From: Leptothermofonsia sichuanensis E412
Lineage (GTDB): Bacteria > Cyanobacteriota > Cyanobacteriia > Leptolyngbyales > Leptolyngbyaceae
Direction of reading: 5' to 3'
DNA: 64,000 nucleotides
Assembly (NCBI RefSeq): GCF_019891175.1
Contig: NZ_CP072600.1
Location: 2,790,001 to 2,854,000 of the forward strand
Every line of letters begins with the position of its first letter. Position 1 is the first letter of the stretch. Below the pieces are notes generated by a model. It saw nothing but the letters and a program-made list of their open reading frames with translations, was not told where the DNA came from and ran no database searches. Positions 25,691 to 35,014 of the stretch are shown here, piece by piece. A program made the translations under genes and the position numbers.

Positions 25691-26749
25691 CTACGGATAA
25701 AATGCCAGTTGAGGCAATCCCAGTGTCTCTTCCCAGCCCATCATGATATTGAGGCATTGAATCGCCTGTCCTGCCTGGCCTTTCAGCAAATTGTCGATCG
25801 CGGACATGACAATCACCCGATCCGTGCGGGGATCAACTTCTACGCCGATGTAGCAGAGATTGGTTCCACACGCCCATTTGGTTTGAGGGTAAACCCCATT
25901 CGGTAAGATCTTGACCCAGGGGCAGTTCCGGTAAAAAGCGCTGTAAATGGTCAGCAAGTCCTCCCGCACCAGTCCGGGATCGCGCAGGGTGGCATAGACC
26001 GTTGCCAGGATGCCCCGCACCATCGGGATCAGATGTGGCGTAAACTGAACCAGGACTTCGTGCCCTGCCAGCTCACTGCAAATCTGTTCAATCTCTGGAG
26101 TGTGGCGATGGCGAGACACTCCATAAGCCGCCAGGGAGTTGTCTGCTTCAGCCAGGAGCATGTTGGTTTTTGCCTGCCGCCCACCGCCAGAGGTCCCCGA
26201 TTTCGCATCGATAATGGCAGTTTCTGGAACAATTAACCCCTGTTTCAGGAGGGGAGAAAGCGCCAGCAAACTTGCCGTTGGGTAACACCCCGGACAGCCA
26301 ATCAGTTGGGAGCGAGCAATGCGATCGCGATATAGCTCAGGTAACCCGTACACCGCGGTCTCCGCCACGGACTGATCGGATCGCTCCCCACCGTACCAGG
26401 ATGTGTACGTTGTCAGATCAAAAAAGCGATAATCTGCTGACAAATCCAGCACCTTACAGCCTTTATCCAGTAAGGTGGGAACCATTTTGAATGCCAGTCC
26501 ATTGGGCAAGGAAAGAAAGACGACCTGGCAGCGTTCTGCGATTTGATCCAGATCCATTGGTTCTACGATTTGCTGTACCCGATGCCCCAGGTGAGGATAA
26601 ATCTCGCCAAAGGGTTGTCCCACACTACTCTCACCGCCCAGGTAGGCAAGTTCTAAACGCGGATGGTCCATCAAAAGCCGCACCAGTTGTACTCCCCCAT
26701 ACCCTGACGCACCAATGATCCCAACCGGTATGCGTCCTGTGTCCCCCAT
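25691..26749 (-). CDS. argC: N-acetyl-gamma-glutamyl-phosphate reductase
   Basis: ArgC reduces N-acetylglutamyl phosphate to the semialdehyde with NADPH in arginine synthesis. The 352-residue sequence has the Rossmann G-A-S-G-Y-G-G-V (residues 13-20) and the active-site Cys C155 in [10 protein letters not shown]. The substrate-site stretch G-T-S-G-G-G-R also fits. The start is ATG 26749. It diverges from ribBA over a 327-bp interval holding an inverted repeat. Confidence 0.96.
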   Translation of the reverse strand: MGDTGRIPVGIIGASGYGGVQLVRLLMDHPRLELAYLGGESSVGQPFGEIYPHLGHRVQQIVEPMDLDQIAERCQVVFLSLPNGLAFKMVPTLLDKGCKVLDLSADYRFFDLTTYTSWYGGERSDQSVAETAVYGLPELYRDRIARSQLIGCPGCYPTASLLALSPLLKQGLIVPETAIIDAKSGTSGGGRQAKTNMLLAEADNSLAAYGVSRHRHTPEIEQICSELAGHEVLVQFTPHLIPMVRGILATVYATLRDPGLVREDLLTIYSAFYRNCPWVKILPNGVYPQTKWACGTNLCYIGVEVDPRTDRVIVMSAIDNLLKGQAGQAIQCLNIMMGWEETLGLPQLAFYP

Positions 26750-26835
26750 GATGGTTTACCTTTTCGATGGTCGATTTACTAAAAAATAGTGTTCCGGTAG
26801 AAATAGATCTTTGCGTTGCAAAAATCGACCTTCTA

Positions 26836-26905
26836 AAACCCTATCCAGACAGTCTTAACGGCCAGAGGCATAGCACCAAACCCAGACAATTTCTGGATAG
26901 GATTT
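26836..26905. other. Inverted repeat in the argC-ribBA divergent interval
   Basis: CCTATCCAGA (26840-26849) and TCTGGATAGG (26892-26901) are perfectly complementary; extending each arm to 14 bases adds one mismatch. The 42-base spacing suits a folded RNA element or a pair of half-sites. Nothing else in the 26750-27076 interval is identifiable, and there is no FMN-riboswitch-like conserved sequence. Confidence 0.5.
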
Positions 26906-27076
26906 AAACCCGACTCAGGCATTATGCAAGAGTTTTGACGTTTGCTGCATTGTAATACCAGATAACCCATTTTTGGTGTAATCACTGCCTCTGTTTTTGT
27001 TCATGCAGTTAACCAGCTAAACGGACTACAATTTTAAATGTGAGTAAGCTTTAAGAAACTTTACGGAATTGTCGTC

Positions 27077-28765
27077 TTGAGCCGTCCTGTAGAATCTTCC
27101 TCCTCTGCACTTCCCTTCCAATTCGACCCAATTGAGTCTGCACTAGCAGATTTGATGGCAGGTCGGGCGATCGTCGTAGTTGACGATGAAAACCGCGAAA
27201 ATGAGGGAGATCTGATCTGTGCTGCTCAGTTTGCCACACCGGATCTGATTAACTTTATGGCGGTTTATGCCCGTGGTTTGATCTGTCTGGCAATGACCGG
27301 TGAACGGCTGGATGAACTGGACCTGCCGTTGATGGTGACTAACAACACGGACAGTAACCAGACGGCCTTCACAGTTAGCATCGATGCTTCTCCCAGTGTG
27401 GGGGTAACGACGGGTATTTCGGCGGAAGATCGGGCACGCACGATTCAGGTTGCAATTAATCCCCTCACCCGGCCACAAGATTTACGCCGTCCGGGGCACG
27501 TCTTTCCCCTGCGGGCAAAGGAGGGAGGCGTACTGAAGCGAGCAGGGCATACTGAAGCGGCTGTGGATCTGGCACGGCTGGCGGGACTATATCCTGCCGG
27601 AGTCATCTGTGAAATTCAAAACCCGGATGGCTCGATGGCACGATTGCCAGAGCTGATTGAATATGCCAGGGAACATCACCTCAAAATTATCAGTATTGCC
27701 GACTTAATTGGCTATCGGTTGGAACATGAACGGCTGATCAGTCGGGAGGCGATCGCCGATCTGCCCAGTGATTTTGGCCATTTTCAGATTTATGCTTACC
27801 GGCATACGCTCGACAACTCCGAGCATGTGGCAATTGTCAAAGGCGATCCGACTGAATTTGCCGATCAACCCGTGCTGGTGCGAATGCACTCTGAATGTTT
27901 AACCGGGGATGCCCTGGGTTCCCTCCGGTGCGACTGTCGGATGCAATTGCAAGCTGCCCTGAAGATGATTGAAAATGCCGGTCAGGGAGTCCTGGTTTAC
28001 CTGCGTCAGGAAGGGCGGGGAATTGGTCTGGTGAATAAGCTCAAGGCTTACTCCCTGCAAGACATGGGGTTTGATACGGTGGAAGCGAATGAGCATCTGG
28101 GTTTTCCGGCAGACTTGCGAAATTACGGGATGGGTGCTCAAATTTTGAATGATCTGGGTGTACGCCAGATGCGCCTGATTACCAATAATCCCCGCAAAAT
28201 TGCAGGACTGAAAGGATACGGATTGGAAGTTGTCGAGCGAGTCCCCTTATTGATTGAAGCAACCACCTACAACTCTGGGTATCTCACAACTAAAGCAGAA
28301 AAGCTGGGTCACTGGATGTTACGGGCTTATCTGGTGACGATCGCCCTCCACTGGTGCAGTGGCAATCTGACAACGACTGAACGCTACACCCGTCTGGAGA
28401 AACTCCGCTATCTGGCAAAAACGAGTGACCTGCTGCTTCAGGAAGAGACACGACCCGTTGCCGCAGCCCTGTTCAGTGAAGCAGACTTAGTAGTGCATCT
28501 GGGGTTTGAGCAACCTTTAGTGGGTGATCCTGAATGGTATCAGCAGCCCAGCCATCCCTACACCACTGCCATCGCCCAGATTCTGGATTCTCTATCCACC
28601 CTACCCGAGTTACAAACCCTGGAATTCATTGTTTCCCCCGGTTCTGACCCGCTCATCGGTTTACAAATGAAACTCGACCGCCAGAGCTTTCCCCTCAATC
28701 AGAAACCTTCTTCTATTCGCGATAGCCTGCAAACTCAGGTGATTTATAGCTTTGGGAAGGAGTGA
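27077..28765 (+). CDS. ribBA: Bifunctional 3,4-dihydroxy-2-butanone-4-phosphate synthase / GTP cyclohydrolase II
   Basis: RibBA supplies both precursors of riboflavin. Residues about 15-215 form the RibB domain ([14 protein letters not shown]). Residues about 220-415 form the RibA domain, with zinc ligands in [14 protein letters not shown] and [10 protein letters not shown] further 145 residues follow that are not part of either catalytic domain; such a tail occurs in other cyanobacterial RibBA proteins. The frame has no ATG between the upstream stop and conserved residues. The start is therefore taken as TTG 27077; the next in-frame ATG would cut conserved sequence. Confidence 0.93.
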   Translation: MSRPVESSSSALPFQFDPIESALADLMAGRAIVVVDDENRENEGDLICAAQFATPDLINFMAVYARGLICLAMTGERLDELDLPLMVTNNTDSNQTAFTVSIDASPSVGVTTGISAEDRARTIQVAINPLTRPQDLRRPGHVFPLRAKEGGVLKRAGHTEAAVDLARLAGLYPAGVICEIQNPDGSMARLPELIEYAREHHLKIISIADLIGYRLEHERLISREAIADLPSDFGHFQIYAYRHTLDNSEHVAIVKGDPTEFADQPVLVRMHSECLTGDALGSLRCDCRMQLQAALKMIENAGQGVLVYLRQEGRGIGLVNKLKAYSLQDMGFDTVEANEHLGFPADLRNYGMGAQILNDLGVRQMRLITNNPRKIAGLKGYGLEVVERVPLLIEATTYNSGYLTTKAEKLGHWMLRAYLVTIALHWCSGNLTTTERYTRLEKLRYLAKTSDLLLQEETRPVAAALFSEADLVVHLGFEQPLVGDPEWYQQPSHPYTTAIAQILDSLSTLPELQTLEFIVSPGSDPLIGLQMKLDRQSFPLNQKPSSIRDSLQTQVIYSFGKE

Positions 28766-28935
28766 GAAGTGAGGAGTGAGAAGTGAGGAGTCAGGATTGA
28801 GAGGTCTTCGCCTTTAGCGTTCCCGAAGGGTAGAGGAAGGGGTTGTTAGTTGTTAGTTAACCCAAGTTGCTCGTTACCAGACTCCTGCCTGGTAACGCCG
28901 GGTTGGCAGTTCCAGCTTCCAATAAAATCCGGGAA
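28762..28935. repeat. gaggagtga heptamer tract and gcgttccc/ctcgttacca palindromes
   Basis: Starting at the ribBA stop, gaagtgaggagtgagaag repeats for about 40 bases. Next come tagcgttcccgaagggtag and a Tn-like small palindrome ctcgttaccagac/gcctggtaacg. All are short dispersed words seen elsewhere in the window. Confidence 0.7.
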
Positions 28936-28985
28936 ACCCTGGCTCTTTATCGAAAGGTTAGAAACTGTTTGTAAACTAATGGTTC

Positions 28986-30407
28986 TCAACTCTCGATCAA
29001 TTGCCCCAATGCCTCAGCCACTTCTCCAGCGTTTCTGTAGCGATCATCTGGGTGAGGGCTGGTTAACTTGCGAATAATCGTCACCATGCCTGGAGCAAGG
29101 TTGGGGATGTACTCTGGATAGAGACGAAAACCCTGCTCCCGATGGGCATAGAATTCGCTGGGGTCTTTGCCCGTCAGAAGGTAGACCAGCGTGGTGCCCA
29201 GTGCATAAAGATCTGAGGCAGGGATAGGATGCCCTTGTTTTTGCTCCGGGGCAAGGTATCCCGAAGCCGCCAGTTGCGATCCAATTGCCAGTTCATTGAG
29301 AGAGGCAAAACCAACGACTGCAATTGTGTAGGGATTGAAGGCAGAGGGACGCTGAATTAGACTTTCCGGCTGGATATTCTGGTGGATGAAGGGAGGGGAC
29401 TGATGATGAAGATAATCCAGGACATCACAGACTTGCAGAAGCGTGGCGATCGCTTCGTCCTTAGAAAGCGGTCCCTGTTTTGCAACTCGCTGGCTCAGAT
29501 CCTGTCCATGAACCCACTCTGTAATCAGATAAGGGTGCCCCTCCAGTGAGAAGTAGTCAATAAATCGAGGAATTCCTGGATGACTGAGCTGAAGTAACGG
29601 CTTTGCCTGTCGTTGAAATATCTCCAGCGCTCTGGGTTGGTTAACCCAGGCAGAACTGAGGGTTTTTAACAAAAGACTTTGACCGTTCCGCCAGACAACC
29701 TGGGTTACCCCAAAACCATCGTCTTTCAGGGTCTTAACAACCTGATATTCCACCAGGGTTTTCAGTACGCGCAGGGGTTGACCACTGTTCTGGCAGAAGA
29801 GAAACTCTTCTGAGGGATCGTCAGATAATCTGCCGGTGGGTTCTTCGGTTTCTGCCAGTCTCAGTTCAGGGGCGGGAGAGCCTTCTTCATCGACGACCGT
29901 AGCGGGTAACCTGGCAGGGGTTGGTGCTTCACTGCTCTCTGATGTCAGTTGGTTGGTGGTCGATGACAGTGTCCCGTCTCTGGCAGGGGCAGAGTGCATT
30001 GATTTTCCGCCATTCATTGATTTTCCGCCATTGTCTTCAGTCCGGCTCTTAATTCGTTGAGCCACCGTATTTTCACCAGCTAAATTTTGGGAGGCTGTTG
30101 AAGCGGATGGACCAATATGGATTTGAATGTTCGGACCGGAACGTGCCAGACGAATGATAACGCCATCCTGAATCGGAACCTGAGTAATGCGTTTACCATC
30201 CAGATAGGTCCCATTTGCACCCAGATTCACAATCTCCCATTGGGAGCCAACCTGTCGCAATTCCACATGATGACGGGAGACAACCGCGCTGTATAGGATG
30301 ACATGGTTGTCTGTTGACCGTCCAATGCGAATGACAGGCTCCTGTTCAAAACTCCAATTTTGAACAGGGATTGATTGAATTGGGTGGAGGAGCGTTAGCG
30401 TAATCAC
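28986..30407 (-). CDS. FHA domain fused to a Ser/Thr kinase-like (pseudokinase) domain
   Basis: The 473-residue protein has an N-terminal FHA domain (about 25-95; I-R-I-G-R, S-R-H-H-V-E-L, N-L-G-A-N-G-T-Y-L-D), a low-complexity linker (100-205) and a kinase-fold domain (about 221-473). The ATP-binding Lys is kept (K248 in L-L-L-K-T-L), as are A-P-E (386-388) and S-D-L-Y-A-L-G. The catalytic H-R-D is H-Q-N (342-344) and the D-F-G is V-G-F (365-367), so both key Asp residues are missing. It is most likely a scaffold or allosteric pseudokinase. The linker has a tandem N-G-G-K-S-M, from an 18-bp duplication near 29999-30034. A zinc-ribbon/FHA gene lies upstream on the same strand. Confidence 0.88.
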   Translation of the reverse strand: MITLTLLHPIQSIPVQNWSFEQEPVIRIGRSTDNHVILYSAVVSRHHVELRQVGSQWEIVNLGANGTYLDGKRITQVPIQDGVIIRLARSGPNIQIHIGPSASTASQNLAGENTVAQRIKSRTEDNGGKSMNGGKSMHSAPARDGTLSSTTNQLTSESSEAPTPARLPATVVDEEGSPAPELRLAETEEPTGRLSDDPSEEFLFCQNSGQPLRVLKTLVEYQVVKTLKDDGFGVTQVVWRNGQSLLLKTLSSAWVNQPRALEIFQRQAKPLLQLSHPGIPRFIDYFSLEGHPYLITEWVHGQDLSQRVAKQGPLSKDEAIATLLQVCDVLDYLHHQSPPFIHQNIQPESLIQRPSAFNPYTIAVVGFASLNELAIGSQLAASGYLAPEQKQGHPIPASDLYALGTTLVYLLTGKDPSEFYAHREQGFRLYPEYIPNLAPGMVTIIRKLTSPHPDDRYRNAGEVAEALGQLIES

Positions 30408-30629
30408 ACGTGCGGTGAAAAGTCCGAATTGTAGACTGCGGCGGAGACTGAATACGGCCTGAAGCTTGTTTCTATCCTACGTTGCTTTTGCTGAAGTTGA
30501 ACTTTCGACTTTGTATTCAAGTGGGTATCCAGAGATCAGAATTCTAACTTCGCACAGAAGTCAGCAGATCCAAACGGAAAATTTATTAAATTCCTATCTG
30601 TCTATACCCTAGCTCAAGCAGAGCCATAC

Positions 30630-31370
30630 CTAGGAAAGTTGAAACAGAAATGTCACTTTGTCTCCCTTACCCAGAGCGATGCGATCGCCTGATCGCAGTC
30701 TGTGGCGGTTTCCCATTGGCAAAGGAGAATTGTTGATGTAAGTTCCATTGGAGCTGCCCACATCTTCAATATAGAAAGCATCTCCTTCAATGCGGATATC
30801 CGCATGAATCCGCGAGACAATTTCAGAGTCAGGGAAGCCTGAAACGTCAATATCTGGAGGAATCCGATCATTCGGTTTGCCCAAATGAATGACGGATAAA
30901 TTTTGAGGTAACTCAATCGAAGTACTCGTTTGCACATGGAGAAGCCGCACCACCTGCTGCTGCAACCGGGTGCTGGTTCCGCCCGCTGCCGGGGAAGCTT
31001 GAACAGACTTTGCGGCCTCGACTGGCTCACTGGTGAGCGGAATCGGTGGCGGCTGACTGGGTAAGACGGGATTCTCTAAGGAAGGTTCATTCACCAGTGG
31101 TTCGGGGGCAACCAGTGGATCCGGCGGAATTAGGTCGGGCAGGTCAGACATAGGGGAAGACATTCCTGAAGATGAACTGGCTCCACTGTTTGCCATCGAA
31201 ATACCTGCTGCCCGCAGATTAAATCCACACTGTCCACAGAAGCTTGCATCAACCTGTACCGTCGTACCACAGTTAGGACAGTTCATCGTAGCAGGCAGGG
31301 GCGTATAACAGGCCTCACACTGAATCGCTCCATCGGGATTTTGATGATTGCAATTGGGGCAAACAATCAT
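30630..31370 (-). CDS. Zinc-ribbon and FHA domain protein
   Basis: ATG 31370 (AAGGAAA upstream) gives 246 residues. Four C-x2-C knuckles (C4/C7, C18/C21, C31/C34, C45/C48) form two zinc ribbons. A Pro/Ser-rich linker follows, then a C-terminal FHA domain (about 160-245; S-R-I-H-A-D-I, D-V-G-S-S-N-G-T-Y-I-N). FHA domains bind phosphothreonine; the partner kinase is unknown. Longer upstream readings run into the neighbouring glycosyltransferase and are not protein-like. The next minus-strand gene downstream also has an FHA domain. Confidence 0.85.
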   Translation of the reverse strand: MIVCPNCNHQNPDGAIQCEACYTPLPATMNCPNCGTTVQVDASFCGQCGFNLRAAGISMANSGASSSSGMSSPMSDLPDLIPPDPLVAPEPLVNEPSLENPVLPSQPPPIPLTSEPVEAAKSVQASPAAGGTSTRLQQQVVRLLHVQTSTSIELPQNLSVIHLGKPNDRIPPDIDVSGFPDSEIVSRIHADIRIEGDAFYIEDVGSSNGTYINNSPLPMGNRHRLRSGDRIALGKGDKVTFLFQLS

Positions 31371-31525
31371 TGGATATTTTCCTTGCAACACACAGGAATG
31401 AGAATGTGATTTTACAGCCTCATTTGCCAAATATAGCAGGCGACAGGCGATGGGCAATAGAGGGGTGAAAAAGTGAGGAGGGAGGGGAGATGAGGTGAAA
31501 GGGTATGGGGTAAAGGGTAGCGTTA

Positions 31526-32482
31526 TCACACTTCGTGGGTTTGCCGTAACTCGGCATAGGCAGCATAGACTCCCTGGACGTTGTACCAGTTGAGAAAAAT
31601 TCGGGCGGCTTCCAGGGCAAGTTGAGGTTTGCCCTGATTGATCAACCACTGCAGGAAGGGGGCCATTGTGCGTTCGTTGAGCAGACCACCCAGGGAAAGG
31701 ATGCCCCACAATAGCCGATGCAGCCAGGTCATCTGGATCATCATGCGAACCTCCCAGGTGGGGTGTTTCTGGTAGAATAAAACGCCCATTCTGCCGCGCT
31801 GATATTCTTTCTCGATTAAGTTGGGGATTTGTTTCAGGGTAAAGGGTGGGTGCCAGTGGTAGCCAACGGCTTCCGGGCACTTGACCAGCTTTAAACCCAG
31901 TTGCTTCAGACGTACTCCCAGTTCCAGGTCTTCCCAGCCATAGAGTTGAAAGCGGGTATCAAAGAGTCCAGCTTTTTCCAGCCAGATGCGGGCGATCGCT
32001 ACATTCCCGGTGGCAAAAAACGCCTGGGAAAAGTCTGTGACTTTGAATGGTTCCGAAGTTGGGTCGTCAAAATTGCAGGTGTTGATCACCCGTCCGTAGG
32101 TGAAGAGGCGATCGCTGCCCAGATCCTTTTTTCCTTTAAGCAACCCACTGGCATGGGATTGCAAAAATGTCTCCGTCACCACCAGGTCACTGTCAATAAA
32201 GATAATCGTGTCCCCTGCGGCCTTTTCAACTCCCAGGTTGCGAGCGGCTGCCGGTCCCTGATGTTCCTGCTGCAACAGTTTTACGTGGGGAAACTGAGCA
32301 ACGGAGGCATGGAGCCAGTCTACAGTCCCATCCGTTGAACCATCATCCACCACTACCACTTCGTATCGCTCAACATCGATTGGGTCAAACTGCTGCTGCT
32401 CCAATGCTCTCAGGCATTTTTCCAAAATTGGTTTGCGATTGTAAGTTGGAATCACTACGCTAAAAAACACGGCGTTTCCCAT
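31526..32482 (-). CDS. Family 2 glycosyltransferase
   Basis: The 318-residue GT-A enzyme starts F-S-V-V-I-P-T-Y-N-R and has V-V-V-D-D-G-S-T-D-G-T, A-A-A-R-N-L-G and the metal/nucleotide-binding D-S-D (about 97-99). The acceptor-side motif W-E-D-L-E-L-G-V-R is also present. There is no transmembrane segment beyond a possible membrane-contacting C-terminus. Donor and acceptor cannot be told from sequence. The tRNA-Arg gene lies 76 bases upstream on the same strand. Confidence 0.9.
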   Translation of the reverse strand: MGNAVFFSVVIPTYNRKPILEKCLRALEQQQFDPIDVERYEVVVVDDGSTDGTVDWLHASVAQFPHVKLLQQEHQGPAAARNLGVEKAAGDTIIFIDSDLVVTETFLQSHASGLLKGKKDLGSDRLFTYGRVINTCNFDDPTSEPFKVTDFSQAFFATGNVAIARIWLEKAGLFDTRFQLYGWEDLELGVRLKQLGLKLVKCPEAVGYHWHPPFTLKQIPNLIEKEYQRGRMGVLFYQKHPTWEVRMMIQMTWLHRLLWGILSLGGLLNERTMAPFLQWLINQGKPQLALEAARIFLNWYNVQGVYAAYAELRQTHEV

Positions 32483-32558
32483 CCACTAAACGAAGAAGTC
32501 TAGCTGCATTAACAATGACTGGCAGCTATCGCCAGCTATGCTGAATTGATAATCAGAA

Positions 32559-32631
32559 CGAGCATGGAGGGATTCGAACCCCCGACCCTCAGAACCGGAA
32601 TCTGATGCTCTATCCACTGAGCTACATGCCC
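32559..32631 (-). tRNA. trnR-CCG: tRNA-Arg (anticodon CCG)
   Basis: The minus strand folds into a full cloverleaf of 73 nt. The acceptor stem is GGGCATG/CATGCTC with one G-T pair, the D-stem is GCTC/GAGC and the anticodon stem is TCAGA/TCTGA with loop TTCCGGT, placing CCG as anticodon. The T-arm is GGGGG-TTCGAAT-CCCTC, and the discriminator is G. CCA is not encoded. It reads CGG arginine codons. Confidence 0.96.
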
Positions 32632-32770
32632 TGGTTACCCTGAGAGTATAACACGGTGGAGGAGCAAGGGGCAGAGAGTATGGGGAAGAGTCCGGGGGAT
32701 GTTGCTGAATGGCCCGATGACTTGGAGAAGATGAGTGCAGGTTGGCGAAAATAACCCGCCAGGTCTGTTT

Positions 32771-32845
32771 GAACCCCAAAGACACCAGGCGCACTAAGAA
32801 ACTTTAGTGTTCCTTTGTGTCTTCGTGGTGAAAAACTTCTGCCCC
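32771..32845. repeat. Dispersed hairpin repeat (gagacacagag family), copy 3
   Basis: A diverged copy: gaaccccaaagacaccagg ... tcctttgtgtcttcgtggtg. It lies just beyond the 3' end of the M23 peptidase gene. Confidence 0.6.
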
Positions 32846-32872
32846 AATCCACCAGAGCAAATGGTATCTTTC

Positions 32873-34102
32873 CTACAGATAGTTCATGGGGTCAGTTGGT
32901 TCACCATTTTCGCGGACTTCAAAGTGGAGATGGGGACCCGTAGAAAGTCCGCTGGAGCCAACGGCAGCGATCGCCTGTCCCCGTTGCAGGGTTTGTCCTT
33001 CATGGACATACAGTTCACTGGCATGGGCATACAGACTCGTAATCCCACCCCCATGATCAATGATGACTGTATTTCCATAGCCCCCATACCAGCCGGCCAG
33101 GATGACGGTTCCACTATCCGCCGCATGGATCAGGGTCCCGTAGTCAGCGCCAATATCCAGACCGGCATGGAACCGCTCGTAGCCCAGGATGGGGTGAGTC
33201 CGCCAGCCAAAGACACTGGTAATTTCGCCAAGGCTGGGGAAGAGCATCTGTCCAGTACCCCGATAGGCAATCCCTCCAGGAATCCGTTGTCGAATCAACC
33301 GGGTAATCGCCTGGGAGTCTTTGGCGAGTTGGGCTTCAGCCGCTTCCAGGGCTTTATTGTCCGAGTTTAACCGGGCAATCAACCCTTTTTGAGATTCAGC
33401 CTCGGCTTCAACATCGGCCTTTTGCGCCAGAAGCTGCTGGGTCAACAGCGCAATTTCATTTTTTTTCTGTTCAACCTGAGCGCGCTGCCGGTCCAAGCGA
33501 TCGGTTTCCTGTTTCAACTCAACCAGCATTTCTCGATCAGCAGCATAGATCAGCTTCAGTTGACGGCGGCGGTCTAAAAACTCATTCAGGTTCTGGCTTT
33601 GAAGCAAAACTGCCCATCCGCGTTCCATCTGCTGACGCTGGAGAAACCGCAGACGAGCAACGGTCGCATACTGTTTTTGCTGGTAAGCCTGTTCTGCTTT
33701 AACCAGGGTGGCTTCCAGTGCTCTCAACTGGCTGGTCGCTTTCTGAAGCTGGGCTTCGCTGGTTTTGATCTGATTGGCAGTGGCTTTAATGGTTTTTTGG
33801 AGTCCTTTGAGATTGCCTTCGGCTGCCTTTTGCAGATTCCGAACCCGATCGCGCTCTTTGAGGATTTGCGATCGCTGCTGCTCAAGTCGTTGCTGCTGTT
33901 GTCGTAAACTTTCAACGGACTCCGCCTGAGCCACCTGTACTGGCCCCGGAGATATTTGTGCAGAAACTGGAAGACTCCTGCCCATCCAGAACACGACTCC
34001 CACAAGCAGCACTCCCCAGAGCACCGCAACTAAAGCCAGCCTCAAACGCTGCCAGTATCCCATTGCTTTCTTGGGAGCCAGGGGTGAAAAAACAGATTTC
34101 AT
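32873..34102 (-). CDS. Coiled-coil M23 (LytM) peptidase, EnvC/NlpD-like
   Basis: ATG 34102 gives 409 residues; AAGGAGA abuts the start. A membrane anchor or signal segment (about 20-45) is followed by a long coiled coil (about 60-270, Gln/Lys/Glu-rich heptads). The C-terminal LytM domain has zinc and catalytic motifs H-A-G-L-D-I-G-A and H-L-H-F-E-V-R. The architecture matches EnvC-type septal regulators and murein hydrolases acting in the periplasm. Both metal-site motifs look intact, so it could be an active endopeptidase rather than a degenerate activator. It diverges from lexA. Confidence 0.9.
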   Translation of the reverse strand: MKSVFSPLAPKKAMGYWQRLRLALVAVLWGVLLVGVVFWMGRSLPVSAQISPGPVQVAQAESVESLRQQQQRLEQQRSQILKERDRVRNLQKAAEGNLKGLQKTIKATANQIKTSEAQLQKATSQLRALEATLVKAEQAYQQKQYATVARLRFLQRQQMERGWAVLLQSQNLNEFLDRRRQLKLIYAADREMLVELKQETDRLDRQRAQVEQKKNEIALLTQQLLAQKADVEAEAESQKGLIARLNSDNKALEAAEAQLAKDSQAITRLIRQRIPGGIAYRGTGQMLFPSLGEITSVFGWRTHPILGYERFHAGLDIGADYGTLIHAADSGTVILAGWYGGYGNTVIIDHGGGITSLYAHASELYVHEGQTLQRGQAIAAVGSSGLSTGPHLHFEVRENGEPTDPMNYL

Positions 34103-34345
34103 TCTCCTTACAGCCACAGCAATGCCAAACAAGACACCATCAAACAAGACACCATTATGACGAGGCTGAAAATTTCGGCAAGGGGATGACAGGTAGATTC
34201 ATACTTCTCAGAAAAATTTATTGCAGAAGTAAAATCAACATCGTCGATCCTGGGACTGGTCAGGCCCTGGAAGGAGCGAGCAGACTGACTCTGAGCCAGT
34301 CAAGACAAAATTGTAAAAAAAGTGGCTTTATCAATACATGCGAAC

Positions 34346-34351
34346 TATAAT
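34346..34351 (+). promoter_or_regulatory. Candidate -10 box of lexA
   Basis: A consensus TATAAT lies 30 bases before the lexA ATG. No good -35 hexamer is spaced 16-18 bases upstream (tggctt is weak). I found no convincing LexA box of the cyanobacterial GTAC-n-GTTC type in the interval. Confidence 0.4.
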
Positions 34352-34380
34352 ACAGACAAACTACCTAAAACTGTAGATAC

Positions 34381-34995
34381 ATGCATTCCCTGACCCGTCT
34401 TGAGCAAGAGTTATTTAACTGGCTGCTTGAATTTAGCCGCGAACATGGACACTCCCCCACCATCCGGCAGATGGTGGAAGCGATGGGACTGAGATCCAAC
34501 TCTCCCATTCAAAACCGTCTGCAACGCCTCAAAGATAAGGGCTACATCGCCTGGGAGAAAGGCAAAATGCGGACAGTGCAGATCCTCTATGAGCCGGATC
34601 AGCGCACAGGTGTCTATCTGCTGGGTACGATCGCTGCCGGGGGAGTGGTGGAGTCTTTCACAGACCACGAGCCAGAATTGTTAGATGTCCCGGAGAAGTT
34701 AAGACATCCAGGCAACTATGCTTTGCGTGTGATTGGCGACAGTATGATCGATGCCCATATCTGCCCCAATGACATTGTGATTCTTCGCCCTGCACCCGAT
34801 CCTCAGCAACTTAAACCGGGAAGCATTGTGGCTGCCAGGGTTGAGGGAGAAGGGGTCACGCTCAAACACTTTTATCAAAAGGGACACCACATTACCCTGA
34901 TGCCTGCCAATCCCAACTATCCCCCCATTGAAGTGGCAGATGCCACACGGGTACAGATTCAGGGAGTTTTGGTGGGAATGGTAAGAGATTACTGA
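34381..34995 (+). CDS. lexA: LexA repressor
   Basis: The 204-residue protein has an N-terminal winged-helix domain (P-T-I-R-Q-M-V-E-A-M-G, residues 26-36) and a C-terminal S24 autoprotease domain. The cleavage site A86-G87 (T-I-A-A-G-G) and the Ser-Lys dyad S121 (G-D-S-M-I-D) and K162 (V-T-L-K-H) are all present. Self-cleavage in response to RecA is therefore possible. This matters because some cyanobacterial LexA proteins (e.g. Synechocystis) lack these residues and act outside the SOS response. Targets are not shown here. Confidence 0.95.
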   Translation: MHSLTRLEQELFNWLLEFSREHGHSPTIRQMVEAMGLRSNSPIQNRLQRLKDKGYIAWEKGKMRTVQILYEPDQRTGVYLLGTIAAGGVVESFTDHEPELLDVPEKLRHPGNYALRVIGDSMIDAHICPNDIVILRPAPDPQQLKPGSIVAARVEGEGVTLKHFYQKGHHITLMPANPNYPPIEVADATRVQIQGVLVGMVRDY

Positions 34996-35014
34996 TTTTG
35001 AAGATTATTGATTT

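Noticed and set aside
26750-27076. FMN riboswitch upstream of ribBA
   Set aside because: The conserved RFN core sequences are not present, only an inverted repeat of other sequence.
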